DNA of 62,309 bases from Pseudoroseicyclus aestuarii (GTDB lineage: Bacteria > Pseudomonadota > Alphaproteobacteria > Rhodobacterales > Rhodobacteraceae): the NCBI RefSeq assembly GCF_003217255.1, contig NZ_QJTE01000002.1, positions 844,182-906,490 on the forward strand. Direction: 5' to 3'. The notes below the pieces were generated by a model that saw only the letters and a program-made list of their open reading frames with translations, ran no database searches and was not told the DNA's origin. Shown piece after piece: positions 39,134 through 49,424 of this stretch; the stretch's first letter is position 1; each line of letters begins with the position of its first letter. Both the position numbers and the translations under genes were made by a program.

Positions 39134-39673
39134 TCAACCCTCGAGCGGGGCGGTCAGGCGTTCGGCCATCCAGCCGGTGGCACCGCTGCCGACGACCTCC
39201 ACGCGCACCCAGCCGGACTCGCTGTCGAGGACGCGCATCTGCGTGCCGCCGTCGAGCGTGGCGAGAACGGGGTAGCCGGTGCTCGGCCCCTCGCGCATGT
39301 TGACGCGCGATCCGGCGATCTCGACCAGCGGCAGCGGCGCGGCCTCGGTCGCCTCGGCCTCGGCGGGGGCGGTCAGCTGCTCTTCGGCGGGCGCGGCGGC
39401 CTCGGCTTCGGCCACGGCCTCGGCGCTGCTGGGCGCCTCGGGCTGGTAGGCGGCCTGCACCACGGCGGCGGTCCCGGCGTCGGTGGCGGCGCCGGTGCCG
39501 CGTCCCTCGGGCGCGGCCAGCGCGGCGGCCAGCGTGCCGATGTCCGGAATGTTGACGCCCAGCTCCTCGCGGGCCTGGGCGGCGGTCACTTGCGGTTCGA
39601 AATCCTCGCCGCCGGACATTTGCCAGAACAGGCCGGCCAGCAGCAGAAAGGTGGCGGGGATATAGGTCTTCAT
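39134..39673 (-). CDS. SH3-domain protein, membrane-anchored
   Basis: A 179-residue protein with an N-terminal anchor or signal ([14 protein letters not shown]), an Ala/Glu-rich linker (about 55-115) and a C-terminal bacterial SH3 domain starting [22 protein letters not shown], with GWVRVEV and GWMAERL. The domain probably faces the periplasm and may bind peptidoglycan. It is divergent from parC. Confidence 0.85.
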   Translation of the reverse strand: MKTYIPATFLLLAGLFWQMSGGEDFEPQVTAAQAREELGVNIPDIGTLAAALAAPEGRGTGAATDAGTAAVVQAAYQPEAPSSAEAVAEAEAAAPAEEQLTAPAEAEATEAAPLPLVEIAGSRVNMREGPSTGYPVLATLDGGTQMRVLDSESGWVRVEVVGSGATGWMAERLTAPLEG

Positions 39674-39783
39674 TTTCGGGCTCCCTGAGGGGAAAAGATC
39701 GGGCTGGCGGCGGGATCCCGCTGCCTAGGTTGCCTGTCCAACGGCAGCTTTACGCTGGCGGTTCCCGGTCTTATGGAAGGCCG

Positions 39784-42090
39784 ATGCCCGATACGCCCGA
39801 CGATCTCGATCCCGCCGCCCTTCCCGACCTGTCGGAGCCGCTGCGCCGCGCCATCGGCGAGCGCTATCTCAGCTACGCGCTCTCGACGATCATGAACCGC
39901 GCGCTGCCCGATGCCCGCGACGGGCTCAAGCCGGTGCATCGCCGGATTCTCTATGCCATGCGGGAGCTTCGCCTGACTTCGACGGGCGGTTTCCGGAAGT
40001 CGGCGAAGATCAGCGGCGACGTGATGGGGAACTACCACCCGCACGGCGATGCCGCGATCTACGACGCGATGGCGCGGCTCGCGCAGGACTTCAACGTCCG
40101 CTATCCGCTGGTCGACGGGCAGGGCAACTTCGGCAATATCGACGGCGACAATCCGGCCGCCGCGCGGTACACTGAAGCCAGGCTGACACCAATGGCCGAG
40201 GCCCTGATGGAAGGGCTGGCCGAGGATGCGGTGGATTTCCGCCCGAACTACGACGGCACGCTTAGCGAGCCGGTGGTTCTGCCGGCGGCGATCCCGAACC
40301 TTCTGGCCAATGGCGCCAGCGGCATCGCCGTGGGCATGGCGACGAATATCCCGCCGCATAACCTGCACGAGCTGGTCGAGGCCTGCCTGCACCTGATCAA
40401 GTCGCCGAACGCCACCGACGAGAAGCTGGTGGAGCTGGTGCCCGGCCCCGATTTCCCCACCGGCGGCGTGCTGGTCGAGCCGCGCGAGAGCATCCTCGAA
40501 AGCTACCGCACCGGGCGCGGCAGCTTCCGCCTGCGCGCGCGCTGGGAAAGAGAGGACCTTGGCCGGGGCCTCTGGCAGATCGTCGTCACCGAGATCCCCT
40601 ACCAGGTCGCGAAATCCAAGCTGATCGAGCGCCTCGCCGAGGTCATCCAGACCCGCAAGGTGCCGCTGCTGGCCGATGTCCGCGACGAGAGCGCCGCCGA
40701 CGTTCGCATCGTGCTCGAGCCGAAGTCGCGCACGGTCGAGCCCGAGATGCTGATGGGCATGCTCTTCCGGTCCACCGATCTCGAGATCCGCTTCGGGCTG
40801 AACATGAACGTGCTGATCGACGGGCTGACGCCGAAGGTCTGCAGCCTGCGCGAGGTGCTGCGCGCTTTCCTCGACCACCGGCGCGACGTGCTGCTGCGGC
40901 GCAGCCAGCACCGGATGGAAAAGATCGATCACCGCCTCGAGGTGCTGGAGGGCCTGATCACCGCCTTCCTCAACCTCGACCGGGTCATCGACATCATCCG
41001 CTACGACGAGGATCCCAAAGCCGCGCTGATGCGCGAGGACTGGTCGCTGGATCATCCCCGCGCGATGACCGAGGCCGCCTATGTCTCGCCCGCCGAGGGG
41101 CCGGGCGAGCTGAGCGAGGTTCAGGTCGAGGCGATCCTGAACATGCGCCTGCGCTCTCTGCGCCGGCTCGAGGAGATGGAGCTCAAGCGCGAGCAGGATG
41201 CCCTGATGAGGGAGCGTGCCGACCTCGAGGACCTGCTGGCCAGCGAGGATCGCCAGTGGAAGGCGATCTCCGACCAGCTCCGCGAGACGCGCAAGGCCTT
41301 CGGCCGCGACGCCCCCGGCGGCGCCCGCCGCACCGGCTTTGCCGAGGGGACGGAGCTGCCGGACGTGCCGATCGAGGCGATGATCGAGCGCGAGCCGATC
41401 ACGCTCGTCCTGTCCGAGATGGGCTGGATCCGCGCGATGAAGAACCACATCCCGCTGGATCAGGAGCTGAAGTACCGCGACGGCGACAAGGGCCGCTTCG
41501 TGCTGCATGCCGAGACGACGGACAGGCTGCTGGTCTTCGGCTCGAACGGGCGTGTCTGGACGGTCTCCTGCGCCAACCTGCCCGGCGGGCGCGGCATGGG
41601 AGAGCCGCTGCGCCTGATGGTCGACATGGCGAACGAGACACAGATCGTCGCGGTGCTGCTGCACCGCCCCGACACCAAGCTGCTGCTGGCCTCGAGCCTC
41701 GGGGACGGCTTCGTCGTCTCCGAGGACGAGGTGCTGGCCCAGACCAAGGCCGGCAAGCAGGTGCTGAACGTAAAGGCGCCCGGCGCCCTGAAGATCGTGC
41801 ACCGCATCGCCGGCGACCGGATCGCCGTGGTCGGCGACAATCGCAAGATGCTGGTCTTCCCGGTCTCCGAGCTGCCCGAGATGCAGCGCGGCAAGGGCGT
41901 GCGCCTGCAGCGCTACAAGGACGGCGGCCTGAGCGATGCGACGACCTTCGACAGCGCCAAGGGCCTGAGCTGGCATGACGCCGGCGGCCGCACCCGGACC
42001 GAGCCGGATCTGACCGACTGGTCCGGCCCGCGCGCCGGCGCCGGCCGCATGGCGCCCCGCGGCTTCCCGCGGGACAACCGCTTCAACTGA
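39784..42090 (+). CDS. parC: DNA topoisomerase IV subunit A
   Basis: The 768-residue breakage-reunion subunit decatenates daughter chromosomes with ParE. The winged-helix active site has [15 protein letters not shown] with catalytic Tyr129. The quinolone region reads [13 protein letters not shown], with Ala90 where E. coli ParC has Ser80 and Asp94 at Glu84. C-terminal blade repeats follow ([22 protein letters not shown]). The length and the [20 protein letters not shown] start favour ParC over GyrA. Confidence 0.95.
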   Translation: MPDTPDDLDPAALPDLSEPLRRAIGERYLSYALSTIMNRALPDARDGLKPVHRRILYAMRELRLTSTGGFRKSAKISGDVMGNYHPHGDAAIYDAMARLAQDFNVRYPLVDGQGNFGNIDGDNPAAARYTEARLTPMAEALMEGLAEDAVDFRPNYDGTLSEPVVLPAAIPNLLANGASGIAVGMATNIPPHNLHELVEACLHLIKSPNATDEKLVELVPGPDFPTGGVLVEPRESILESYRTGRGSFRLRARWEREDLGRGLWQIVVTEIPYQVAKSKLIERLAEVIQTRKVPLLADVRDESAADVRIVLEPKSRTVEPEMLMGMLFRSTDLEIRFGLNMNVLIDGLTPKVCSLREVLRAFLDHRRDVLLRRSQHRMEKIDHRLEVLEGLITAFLNLDRVIDIIRYDEDPKAALMREDWSLDHPRAMTEAAYVSPAEGPGELSEVQVEAILNMRLRSLRRLEEMELKREQDALMRERADLEDLLASEDRQWKAISDQLRETRKAFGRDAPGGARRTGFAEGTELPDVPIEAMIEREPITLVLSEMGWIRAMKNHIPLDQELKYRDGDKGRFVLHAETTDRLLVFGSNGRVWTVSCANLPGGRGMGEPLRLMVDMANETQIVAVLLHRPDTKLLLASSLGDGFVVSEDEVLAQTKAGKQVLNVKAPGALKIVHRIAGDRIAVVGDNRKMLVFPVSELPEMQRGKGVRLQRYKDGGLSDATTFDSAKGLSWHDAGGRTRTEPDLTDWSGPRAGAGRMAPRGFPRDNRFN

Positions 42091-42181
42091 CGCCCCGAGG
42101 CGCCTTGATCGGGCGGGAGAGGCGGTTACCTGCCAGCCTGAGGGCGCGGCAGGCGCCGCCCCCGCGAGACAGGAGCGCGCC

Positions 42182-43057
42182 ATGATCATCGTCACCGGAG
42201 CCAGCGGCCATCTTGGCCGCGCCACCGTCAGGGCCCTTGCCGCGCGCATGGAGCCGGCACGCATCGTCGCCACCTGCCGCGAGCCGGAGCAGGCCGCCGA
42301 TCTGCAGGCGCTGGGCGTGACGGTGCGGCATGGCGATTTCGACAACCCCGGCAGCCTCTCCGCCGCCTTCGAGGGCGCGGAGCAGGTGCTGATCGTCTCG
42401 TCCAATGCCGCCGCTTTCGGGGGCGATCCGCTGGCGCAGCACCGCGCCGCGATCCATGCGGCGAAGGAGGCCGGCGCCCGGCGCGTCCTTTACACCAGCC
42501 ACATGGGGGCCGGCGCGGCCTCTGCTTTTCCCCCGATGCGGGATCACGCGGCAACCGAATCGATGCTGCAGTCGAGCGGCCTTGCCTGGTGTGCCCTTCG
42601 CAACGGCGTCTATGCCTCGAGCGGCGTGGATTTCCTGGGCGATGCGCCGCGGACCGGGCGGCTGACGGCGCCGGAGGACGGGCCGGTCTCCTGGACCGCC
42701 CATGCCGATCTCGCCGAGGCCGCCGCCGCCGTGCTCGCCGACGAAGGGCGTTTCGAGGGGCCGACCCCGCCGCTGGTGGGCGCGGAGGCGCTGGACCTCG
42801 GCGGGCTTTGCGGGATCGCCTCGGATCTTCTGGGGCGGGAGGTCCGGCGCGAGACGGTGGCCGAGACGGTGCTGCGCGAGGGGTTGCGCGCCTCTGGCGT
42901 GTCGGAGGCGGCGGTGTCGATGGTGCTGGGCTTCTACATCGCGGCCGGAAACGGGGCCTTTGCCAGCAACGATACGACGCTCGAGGAGCTGATCGGGCGC
43001 AGGCCCGTGCCGATGCGGGACGTCATGGCGCGGGCGCTTCTGCGACGCGCGGGTTGA
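42182..43057 (+). CDS. NmrA/QorB-like NAD(P)H-binding oxidoreductase
   Basis: A 291-residue atypical SDR with TGASGHLGRATVRAL at the N-terminus and LYTSHMGAG in the position of the active-site strand. This resembles quinone oxidoreductase 2 (QorB). The usual catalytic YXXXK is not seen, consistent with that group. It stands alone and is convergent with hemE across a terminator-like repeat. Confidence 0.85.
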   Translation: MIIVTGASGHLGRATVRALAARMEPARIVATCREPEQAADLQALGVTVRHGDFDNPGSLSAAFEGAEQVLIVSSNAAAFGGDPLAQHRAAIHAAKEAGARRVLYTSHMGAGAASAFPPMRDHAATESMLQSSGLAWCALRNGVYASSGVDFLGDAPRTGRLTAPEDGPVSWTAHADLAEAAAAVLADEGRFEGPTPPLVGAEALDLGGLCGIASDLLGREVRRETVAETVLREGLRASGVSEAAVSMVLGFYIAAGNGAFASNDTTLEELIGRRPVPMRDVMARALLRRAG

Positions 43058-43060
43058 CGC

Positions 43061-43133
43061 GGGGGAGGGGGGCTGCCGCCCCCGGCCGCTGGCGCGGCCT
43101 CTCCCCGCGAGTATTTTTCGGAAACATGAAGGG
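43061..43133 (+). repeat. Terminator-like intergenic repeat, copy 2
   Basis: This second copy begins four bases after the oxidoreductase stop. It has GGGGGGCTGCCGCCCCC, a GGCCG/CGGCC stem, CCCCGCGAGTATTTTT and then ACATGAA. Both copies lie downstream of a gene and in its orientation, consistent with a terminator function. Confidence 0.6.
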
Positions 43134-43138
43134 GCGCG

Positions 43139-44164
43139 TCAGGCGCTGCGCACGGCCTCGATCATCCGGGTGACGTTCTCGGGATCGGCATCGGGGGTGA
43201 TGCCATGCCCGAGGTTGAAGATATGCGGCCCGCCTCTCAGGGCGCGGGTGATCTCCTGCGCCTGGCGGGTCAGTTCTTCTCCGCCCGTGACGAGGAGGTG
43301 GTTGGGCAGGTTGCCCTGGACGCAGGCCAGCGGCTGCAGGTGTTCGGCGGCCCATGCGGCAGTCACGCCCTCGTCGATGGCGATGCCCGCGGCGCCGATC
43401 GCCTCGGCCGCCTGCGGGAAGCGGGTGCCGGCGCCGCGCGGGAAGGCGATGACGGGGACCTGCGGATGGCGCGCCTTCAGCGCCTGCGTGATCCGGGCGG
43501 CGGGGGCGAGGGCGTAGCGATCGAAATCATCGCCCTGAAGGCTGCCGGCCCAGCTGTCGAAGAGCTTCACCACCTCGGCCCCGGCCTCGATCTGCGCCGA
43601 GAGGTACTCGATCGTCGCCTCGGTCAGCCGCTCCATCAACGCGTCGAAGACCTCCGGCGCCTCGGCCTTGAGGGCATGGGCGGGGCCCTGATCGGGGGTG
43701 CCGCGCCCGGCGATCATGTAGGTCGCCACGGTCCATGGTGCCCCGGCGAAGCCGATCAGGGTGCAATCCGCGGGAAGCTCGGGCTTCACCGTCCGGAGCG
43801 TCTGGTAGACCGGGGCGAGGTGGTCGTGGATCGCCCCGGCGGGCTTGAGCGCGGCGACCTGATCCGGCGTCGTGGTGGTCGAAAGGCGCGGCCCCTCGCC
43901 GGTGACGAACCAGAGATCCGCCCCCAGCGCCTGCGGCACCAAGAGGATATCGGCGAAGAGGATCGCGGCATCGAAGCCGTAGCGGCGAATCGGCTGCAGC
44001 GTCACCTCTGCCGCCAGTTCGGGCGTGTAGCACAGCGACAGGAAGTCGCCGGCCTTCGCGCGGGTGGCCCGGTATTCCGGCAGGTACCGCCCGGCCTGGC
44101 GCATCATCCAGATCGGCGGGGTGGGCAGGGTCTCGCCGGCGAGGGCGCGCAGGATCGGTTTCAT
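43139..44164 (-). CDS. hemE: Uroporphyrinogen decarboxylase
   Basis: This 341-residue enzyme converts uroporphyrinogen III to coproporphyrinogen III in heme synthesis. It shows the N-terminal signature [20 protein letters not shown] with its substrate-binding Arg residues, [17 protein letters not shown] with catalytic Asp, and [15 protein letters not shown]. The start MKPILRAL follows AGGGAGGC; upstream codons belong to the hemC promoter region. It is divergent from hemC. Confidence 0.96.
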   Translation of the reverse strand: MKPILRALAGETLPTPPIWMMRQAGRYLPEYRATRAKAGDFLSLCYTPELAAEVTLQPIRRYGFDAAILFADILLVPQALGADLWFVTGEGPRLSTTTTPDQVAALKPAGAIHDHLAPVYQTLRTVKPELPADCTLIGFAGAPWTVATYMIAGRGTPDQGPAHALKAEAPEVFDALMERLTEATIEYLSAQIEAGAEVVKLFDSWAGSLQGDDFDRYALAPAARITQALKARHPQVPVIAFPRGAGTRFPQAAEAIGAAGIAIDEGVTAAWAAEHLQPLACVQGNLPNHLLVTGGEELTRQAQEITRALRGGPHIFNLGHGITPDADPENVTRMIEAVRSA

Positions 44165-44244
44165 GGCGCCTCCCTGTCCTTCGGGGCGGGGCGCGTCAAG
44201 CCGTCCGGTTGCCGCGCCCGCGCGCGGGGCGTAAAGGCGGCGCC

Positions 44245-45177
44245 ATGCAGATGCCCGACCCCCAAAGCCCTCTGAAGATCGGTACCCGCGGCTCGCCGCT
44301 TGCGCTTGCACAGGCGGAGGAGGCGCAGGCGCGCCTCGCCGTGGCCTGGGACCTGCCCTTCGAGGCCTTCGAGATCGTGATCATCCGGACCACCGGCGAC
44401 CGCGTGGTGGACCGCCCGCTGAGCCAGCTGGGCGGCAAGGGGATGTTCACCAAGGAGATCGAGGAGGCGCTGCTCTCGGGCGGCATCGACATCGCGGTCC
44501 ATTCGACCAAGGACATGCCGACGCGGCAGCCCGAGGGGCTGGCGCTGGACTGCTTCCTCGAGCGGGAGGACCCGCGCGACGCCTTCGTCAGCCTCGTGCA
44601 TGGGGGCATTCGCGACCTGCCCGAGGGCGCGACGGTCGGCACCTCAAGCCTGCGGCGGCGGGCGCAGCTTCTGGCGCGTCGGCCCGACCTCAGGGTCGTG
44701 GAGTTCCGCGGCAACCTGCAGACGCGCCTGCTGAAGCTGTCGGACGGCGTGGCGGATGCGACCTTCCTTGCCGCCGCAGGCCTGTCGCGGCTGAAGATGA
44801 CCGAGGTGCCGGCGCGCGCCATCGCGCCCGAGGACATGCTGCCCGCCGTCGCGCAGGGCGCGATCTGCATCGAGCGGCGGGCGGAGGACGCAAGGACCGG
44901 CGCGCTGCTGGAGCCTTTGCGCCATGGCCCGACGCATCTGAGCATCGCGGCCGAACGCGCCTATCTCGAGGCGCTGGACGGATCGTGCCAGACGCCGATC
45001 GCCGGGCTGGCAGAGCTTTCGGGTGGCCAGCTTCGCCTGCGGGGCGAGATCCTGCGCACCGACGGCTCCGAGGTGCTGACGGGCGACGAGACCGGCGCGG
45101 CCGAGGACGGGGCCGAGATCGGCCGCGCCATGGCCGAGCGGCTGCTGGCTCAGGCCGGGCCGGGGTTCTTCGACTGA
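44245..45177 (+). CDS. hemC: Porphobilinogen deaminase (hydroxymethylbilane synthase)
   Basis: This 310-residue enzyme polymerises four porphobilinogens to hydroxymethylbilane. It has [17 protein letters not shown] in the catalytic region, [13 protein letters not shown] and Cys248 in LDGSCQTPI, which holds the dipyrromethane cofactor. It is divergent from hemE with an 80-base shared control region. Its 3' end overlaps the convergent MFS gene by 28 bases. Confidence 0.96.
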   Translation: MQMPDPQSPLKIGTRGSPLALAQAEEAQARLAVAWDLPFEAFEIVIIRTTGDRVVDRPLSQLGGKGMFTKEIEEALLSGGIDIAVHSTKDMPTRQPEGLALDCFLEREDPRDAFVSLVHGGIRDLPEGATVGTSSLRRRAQLLARRPDLRVVEFRGNLQTRLLKLSDGVADATFLAAAGLSRLKMTEVPARAIAPEDMLPAVAQGAICIERRAEDARTGALLEPLRHGPTHLSIAAERAYLEALDGSCQTPIAGLAELSGGQLRLRGEILRTDGSEVLTGDETGAAEDGAEIGRAMAERLLAQAGPGFFD

Positions 45178-46375
45178 CGCTTGTCGCGGCGCCGGTCGAG
45201 CCCCAGCAGCCAGCCCATGCCCGTGACCACCAGAGCCGCCCCCAGGGCCGCGACAAGGCCGTAGCCGGCCATCGCGGTGCCGAGGCCGAAAAGGCCCGCG
45301 GCCATGCCCTCGGCCCCCGCCCGCTCGACCGACAGGAGGGCCGCGCCGGCGCCGGCGCGCAGGGCGAGCAGATCCTGCAGGTAGGCGATCGAGAGGGCGA
45401 AGATCAGCCCGCCGCCGATCGCCTGCAGCGGCACCAGCGCCCAGAGCCAGGCCGATGGGGCAGCCAGCGGCAGAAGCGCGAGGTAGGCGGCGTAGAAGAG
45501 GGCGCCGATTCCCACGAGGTGCAGCCGCCGCAGGTAGGGCGTGAAGGCGCCCACGGACATCATCACCACGACCTCGAGCCCGACCGAGCCGCCGAAGAAG
45601 AGGCCGAGGTCGGCGTCGGGCCGCCCCGCCTGCGTCAGGATCAGCCCCAGCACCGCGCCCGAGACCGCGGCGCCCGAGTTGATCGCCCCGACAAGCAGCA
45701 CCCGCAGCAGCACCGAAGGGGCGAGGATCTCTGACAGGGCGGCGGTGAAGGGCAGGCCTGATTTCACCTCCTGCCAGGGCGCTTCGTCGTCCCGAGGCCA
45801 GCGGCGCCAGACCCAGGCGAGTTGCAGCAGGCCGGCGGCGACGACGCCGGCATAGATACCGGTCAGCGGCATCCCGGCAGAGAGCGCCGCACCCCAGAGC
45901 GGCAGCACCGCGATGAAGGGCAGGGCGAAGACCGCGCGGATCGTCGCCATGGCCCTTCGCGCAGGCGCTGCGGATGCGGCGCAAGCGCCAGGCGCGCCGT
46001 CGCGAAGACCTGCCCCATCATCGTGCCCGCCAGCGGCAGCAGCAGCACATGCGCCGCGACGAAGGCCCAGGGCGTGCGCAGCAGCAGGACGAGGCCGGCG
46101 CCCGCCGCCATCGCGGCGGAGGCGGCCAGCGCCATACGCCGCCGCTCGGGGTGCTGATCGGTGCGGATGCCGATCAGGATCGAGAGGCTGACGCTCGAGA
46201 CCAGCAGCGCGGTCAGGATCAGAGCGAAGGCCTGGTCGGAAAAGCCGAAGCGCCGGATCGCCATCAGCGACTGGAAGGGAAAAATCGAGGCGCCCATCAC
46301 GCCCTGCAGGACGATGGTGCCGCAGAGCATGCGCAAGAGCGGCTCGCGCCAGAGCAGGCGCAGCGAGGCGATCAT
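45150..46375 (-). pseudogene. MFS transporter gene with apparent -1 frameshift
   Basis: The 5' part (46375 to about 45953) encodes four to five MFS segments, from MIASLRLLWREP through VFATARLALAPHPQRLREG. The 3' part, in another frame from about 45952, continues with MATIRAVFALPFIAVLPLWG to GMGWLLGLDRR. Adding one G to the GGG run near 45953 would join the frames as LREG-AMATIRAV, giving a protein of about 408 residues resembling sugar-efflux (SetA-like) MFS proteins. It is either a real inactivating mutation or a sequencing error. Its start overlaps the preceding dehydrogenase by four bases. Confidence 0.8.
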
Positions 46376-47784
46376 GGCAGAACCTTTCCGGGATTGAGGA
46401 TGCCCTTGGGATCGAGCGCCGCCTTGATGCCGTGCATCGCCGCGAGGGCCGCCGGATCCTTGTGCCGCGCCATGGAGGCGCGCTTGGACAGGCCGACGCC
46501 ATGCTCGGCCGAGAAGCTGCCGCCCATCCGGGTGGCAAGCGCGTCGATGGCCTCGCGCAGCGCGTCCTTCAGCGCCGCGTCGTCGCGGGTCGGGTAGGCG
46601 GTGTAATGGATATTGCCGTCGCCGAGGTGTGCCACGACCAGCTCGCCCACGCCGGGATCGATGGCCTGCAGCGCCGGGCCGATACGCTCCAGGTAGTCGG
46701 CCACGAGGTCGAGCGGCAGCGCGACGTCGGTATCGACGAAGGGGCGGCGGGCGAAGGTCACCTCGGCCGCGGCCTCGCGGCGGGCCCAGATCTCGGCCCG
46801 CTGCGCCTCGTTCTGGGCGATCACCGCGTCGCCGAGCGTGCCGTCCTCGAGCAATGCGGCAAGCACCGTCTCCAGCCTTTCAGCAAGCGGGGACTGCCCC
46901 TGCGGGCCGGGGGCCGCATCGACGTCCGAGGTGGTGGCGACCTCGATCATGATGGTCACCGGCCAGTCGCCCTCGAAGGGACGGCGCCCGCCGGTATGGG
47001 CGGCCCAAGCCTCGATATAGCTGCGGGGCATCAGCTCGAAGGCTTCGACCGCGCCGCCGGTGGCGTCCTGCACCGCGTTCAGGACCCGCAGCGCGGGCGG
47101 CAGGGCGGGCAGGGCGACCATCGCCGTGGCATGGGCGCGCGGGCGCGGCGCCAGCTTGAGCGTGGCGGCGGTGATCACGCCCAGCGTCCCCTCGGCGCCG
47201 ATCAGCAAATCGCGCAGGTGATAGCCGGAATTGTCCTTGTGCAGCGCACCCATCAGGTCGCAGACCCGCCCGTCGGCCATCACCGCCTCGATCCCGAGGC
47301 AGAGGTCGCGGGCATTGCCGTGTCGCAGCACGTTCGGCCCGCCGGCGTTGGTGGACAGAAGCCCGCCGATGGTGGCCGAGCCGCGCGCGCCCAGCGTCAG
47401 CGGAAAGGACAGGTCCTCCGCCTCGGCGGCCTCGTGCAGGTGGCTCAGCACGACGCCCGCTTCGACCACGGCGACGCGGCCCTCGCGGCGGATCTCGCGG
47501 ATGCGGCTCAGCCGGTCCAGCGACAGGACGACGGCGCCCGGCGCATGGGTGGCGCCCGTAAGCCCGGTGCGCCCGCCGGCGGGCACGATGGGGGTGCCGG
47601 CCTCATGCGCGATGGCCAGCACTGCCGAGACCTGCGCCGTATCGGCGGGGCGCAGCACGGCGGCGGGTTCCCCCTGATAGGCGCCGGTCCAGTCCCGCGC
47701 CCAGGGCGCGGTGTCACCGCCGGTCAGCACATGCGCCGGTCCCAGCGCCTGGGTAAAGCGGCGCAGCAGGGCTTCGGTTGCCAT
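46372..47784 (-). CDS. FAD-binding D-2-hydroxyacid dehydrogenase
   Basis: A 470-residue flavoprotein of the GlcD/D-2-hydroxyglutarate dehydrogenase group. The PCMH-type FAD domain has PIVPAGGRTGLTGATHAPGAVVLSLDRL and GGLLSTNAGGPNVLRHGNARD. The C-terminal FAD-oxidase domain has VVAHLGDGNIHYTAYP and FSAEHGVGLSKR. It would oxidise D-2-hydroxyglutarate, D-lactate or a similar acid. It is co-transcribed with the MFS gene (ATGA overlap), which could carry its substrate. Confidence 0.9.
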   Translation of the reverse strand: MATEALLRRFTQALGPAHVLTGGDTAPWARDWTGAYQGEPAAVLRPADTAQVSAVLAIAHEAGTPIVPAGGRTGLTGATHAPGAVVLSLDRLSRIREIRREGRVAVVEAGVVLSHLHEAAEAEDLSFPLTLGARGSATIGGLLSTNAGGPNVLRHGNARDLCLGIEAVMADGRVCDLMGALHKDNSGYHLRDLLIGAEGTLGVITAATLKLAPRPRAHATAMVALPALPPALRVLNAVQDATGGAVEAFELMPRSYIEAWAAHTGGRRPFEGDWPVTIMIEVATTSDVDAAPGPQGQSPLAERLETVLAALLEDGTLGDAVIAQNEAQRAEIWARREAAAEVTFARRPFVDTDVALPLDLVADYLERIGPALQAIDPGVGELVVAHLGDGNIHYTAYPTRDDAALKDALREAIDALATRMGGSFSAEHGVGLSKRASMARHKDPAALAAMHGIKAALDPKGILNPGKVLP

Positions 47785-47847
47785 ATGGGGTCTCCTTCCG
47801 CGCCCGTGATGCCGGATGACGCAACGAGACGGAAGAGCGGAACGTAC

Positions 47848-47876
47848 TTGACCGCCCGCCGCGCCTCGCCTAAGTC
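47848..47876 (+). promoter_or_regulatory. Promoter of the tRNA-Met gene
   Basis: TTGACC (47848-47853) and TAAGTC (47871-47876) are 17 bases apart. The -10 box ends 11 bases before the mature tRNA, giving a very short leader as expected for a tRNA promoter. Confidence 0.65.
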
Positions 47877-47887
47877 AGCCGCGGCTT

Positions 47888-47964
47888 GGCGGAGTAGCTC
47901 AGTTGGTTAGAGCAGCGGAATCATAATCCGCGTGTCGGGGGTTCAAGTCCCTCCTCCGCTACCA
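47888..47964 (+). tRNA. tRNA-Met (CAT), elongator type
   Basis: A 77-base cloverleaf includes an encoded CCA. The acceptor arm GGCGGAG/CTCCGCT, D-arm GCTC/GAGC, anticodon arm GCGGA/TCCGC with loop ATCATAA (anticodon CAT) and T-arm with TTCAAGT are all present. The acceptor starts with a G-T apposition, unlike the C-A mismatch of initiator tRNA, and the anticodon stem lacks three G-C pairs, so this is the elongator. Confidence 0.95.
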
Positions 47965-48092
47965 AGTCTTCCTACATGATCGCGGAACGCTGAACCGGCC
48001 CTCGGTCCTGGCCGGAGAAGTACCCGCGCGCGCGGCCGCCACACCCTCCTCGCCGCTTTTTCTTCGATCCCGACCGTGGTATCGGATCGGGC

Positions 48093-48767
48093 ATGACCGA
48101 TCCCGCGACCACGACCGACCGCCCCGTCCTGACCCCGCCCGATGGGCACCGGAAGGTGCTTCTCCATTCGTGCTGTGCGCCCTGCTCGGGCGAGGTGATG
48201 GAGGCGATGACGGCAAGCGGGATCGACTACACCATCTTCTTCTACAACCCCAATATCCACCCGCAGCAGGAGTACCTGCTGCGCAAGGAAGAGAACGTCC
48301 GCTTCGCCGAGAAGCACGGCGTGCCCTTCGTCGATTGCGACTACGACACGGACAACTGGTTCGCCCGCGCCAAGGGGATGGAGTGGGAGCCGGAGCGCGG
48401 CATCCGCTGCACCATGTGTTTCGACATGCGGTTCGAGCGGACCGCGCTTTACGCGCATGAGAACGGCTTTCCGGTCATGACCTCCTCGCTCGGCATCTCG
48501 CGCTGGAAGGACATGAACCAGATCAACGGCAGCGGGGCCCGCGCCGTCGCGCCCTACGACGGTCTGGACTACTGGGATTTCAACTGGCGCAAGGGCGGCG
48601 GTTCGAACCGGATGATCGAGATCTCGAAGCGCGAGGAATTCTACCAGCAGGAATACTGCGGCTGCGTCTATTCCCTGCGCGATACCAACCGCCATCGCCG
48701 CGAGGTCGATCGCAAGCCGATCGAGATCGGCAAGTTGTACTACAGCAAGGCCGACAAGGCGGACTGA
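48093..48767 (+). CDS. queH: Epoxyqueuosine reductase QueH
   Basis: A 224-residue DUF208 protein that reduces epoxyqueuosine to queuosine in tRNA, the non-cobalamin alternative to QueG. The motif [10 protein letters not shown] contains Cys27, Cys28 and Cys31, and CTMC holds Cys106 and Cys109; together they supply the iron-sulfur and metal ligands. YCGCVYS follows near residue 190. It is convergent with mobA. That QueH needs no B12, unlike QueG, fits the B12-sparing theme proposed for gbcAB. Confidence 0.92.
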   Translation: MTDPATTTDRPVLTPPDGHRKVLLHSCCAPCSGEVMEAMTASGIDYTIFFYNPNIHPQQEYLLRKEENVRFAEKHGVPFVDCDYDTDNWFARAKGMEWEPERGIRCTMCFDMRFERTALYAHENGFPVMTSSLGISRWKDMNQINGSGARAVAPYDGLDYWDFNWRKGGGSNRMIEISKREEFYQQEYCGCVYSLRDTNRHRREVDRKPIEIGKLYYSKADKAD

Positions 48768-48805
48768 TCGCCAAGGCCGGCGCGCGCAGCATTACCAGAC
48801 TTCTT

Positions 48806-48825
48806 GGCAGGCTCTCCCGCCTGCC
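48806..48825. terminator. Hairpin between queH and mobA
   Basis: GGCAGG (48806-48811) and CCTGCC (48820-48825) form a short stem with an eight-base loop between two convergent genes. There is no clear T tract, so termination is only suggested. Confidence 0.35.
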
Positions 48826-48826
48826 G

Positions 48827-49423
48827 TCAGGCCCGGGGACGGAGCCTGTGCTGGGCCTCGGCCAGATCGGCGGGGGTGTTGATATTGGCGAAGGGCGCCT
48901 CCTCCTCGAAGAGGGCGGGGGTGCTGGCGTGATCGGCGGCGAAGGCGCCGAGGCGGCGCTGGCCCCGCTGCAGCGCCCGCATCAGCGGATCGCGCAGGCT
49001 AACCGGCCAGAGCGCGAGCGTGTGGTGACTACGCTCCGCTGTCCCGGCATGGCTCGGCCCGTCGCGCCCGGCGGCCAATAGGCGCTCCACGAGATCCGCG
49101 GGCAGGAAGGGCGTATCGACCGGCGCCGTAGCGATGGCCTCAAACCCCTGAGCCTGCGCCCAGTTCAGACCGGCGAGCACCCCGGCAAGGGGGCCGAGGC
49201 TGCCGGGCAGCGGATCGGCGATCACCGGCAGGCCGAAGGCGGCGAAGCGCGCGGCATCGCCATTGGCGCTGAGGGCCAAGGCCGCGACCTGCGGCGCGAG
49301 GCGGGCCTGCACATGCGCCAGCAGCGGCTTGCCCCCCAGCAGCATCAGCCCCTTGTCGCCGCCGCCCATGCGTCGCGCGGCGCCCCCGGCAAGGATCACG
49401 CCGCCGATGCGGTCCCGCGCCAC
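48827..49423 (-). CDS. mobA: Molybdenum cofactor guanylyltransferase MobA
   Basis: This enzyme joins GMP to molybdopterin to form the guanine dinucleotide cofactor used by formate dehydrogenases. It has GGVILAGGAARRMGGGDKGLMLLGGKPLLAH at the N-terminus (GTP site), a central VIADPLPGSLGPLAGVLAGL and DTPFLPADL (metal Asp). The chosen GTG lies just after the fdhD stop; an alternative GTG at 49465 would overlap fdhD. It serves the neighbouring molybdoenzyme. Confidence 0.92.
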   Translation of the reverse strand: MARDRIGGVILAGGAARRMGGGDKGLMLLGGKPLLAHVQARLAPQVAALALSANGDAARFAAFGLPVIADPLPGSLGPLAGVLAGLNWAQAQGFEAIATAPVDTPFLPADLVERLLAAGRDGPSHAGTAERSHHTLALWPVSLRDPLMRALQRGQRRLGAFAADHASTPALFEEEAPFANINTPADLAEAQHRLRPRA

Positions 49424-49424
49424 C

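Noticed and set aside
39670-42405. A 911-codon open frame on the minus strand across parC
   Set aside because: It mirrors the codons of the well-supported parC gene; high GC leaves few antisense stops. Its translation has no recognisable domain and is His/Gln/Asp-rich as expected of a shadow.
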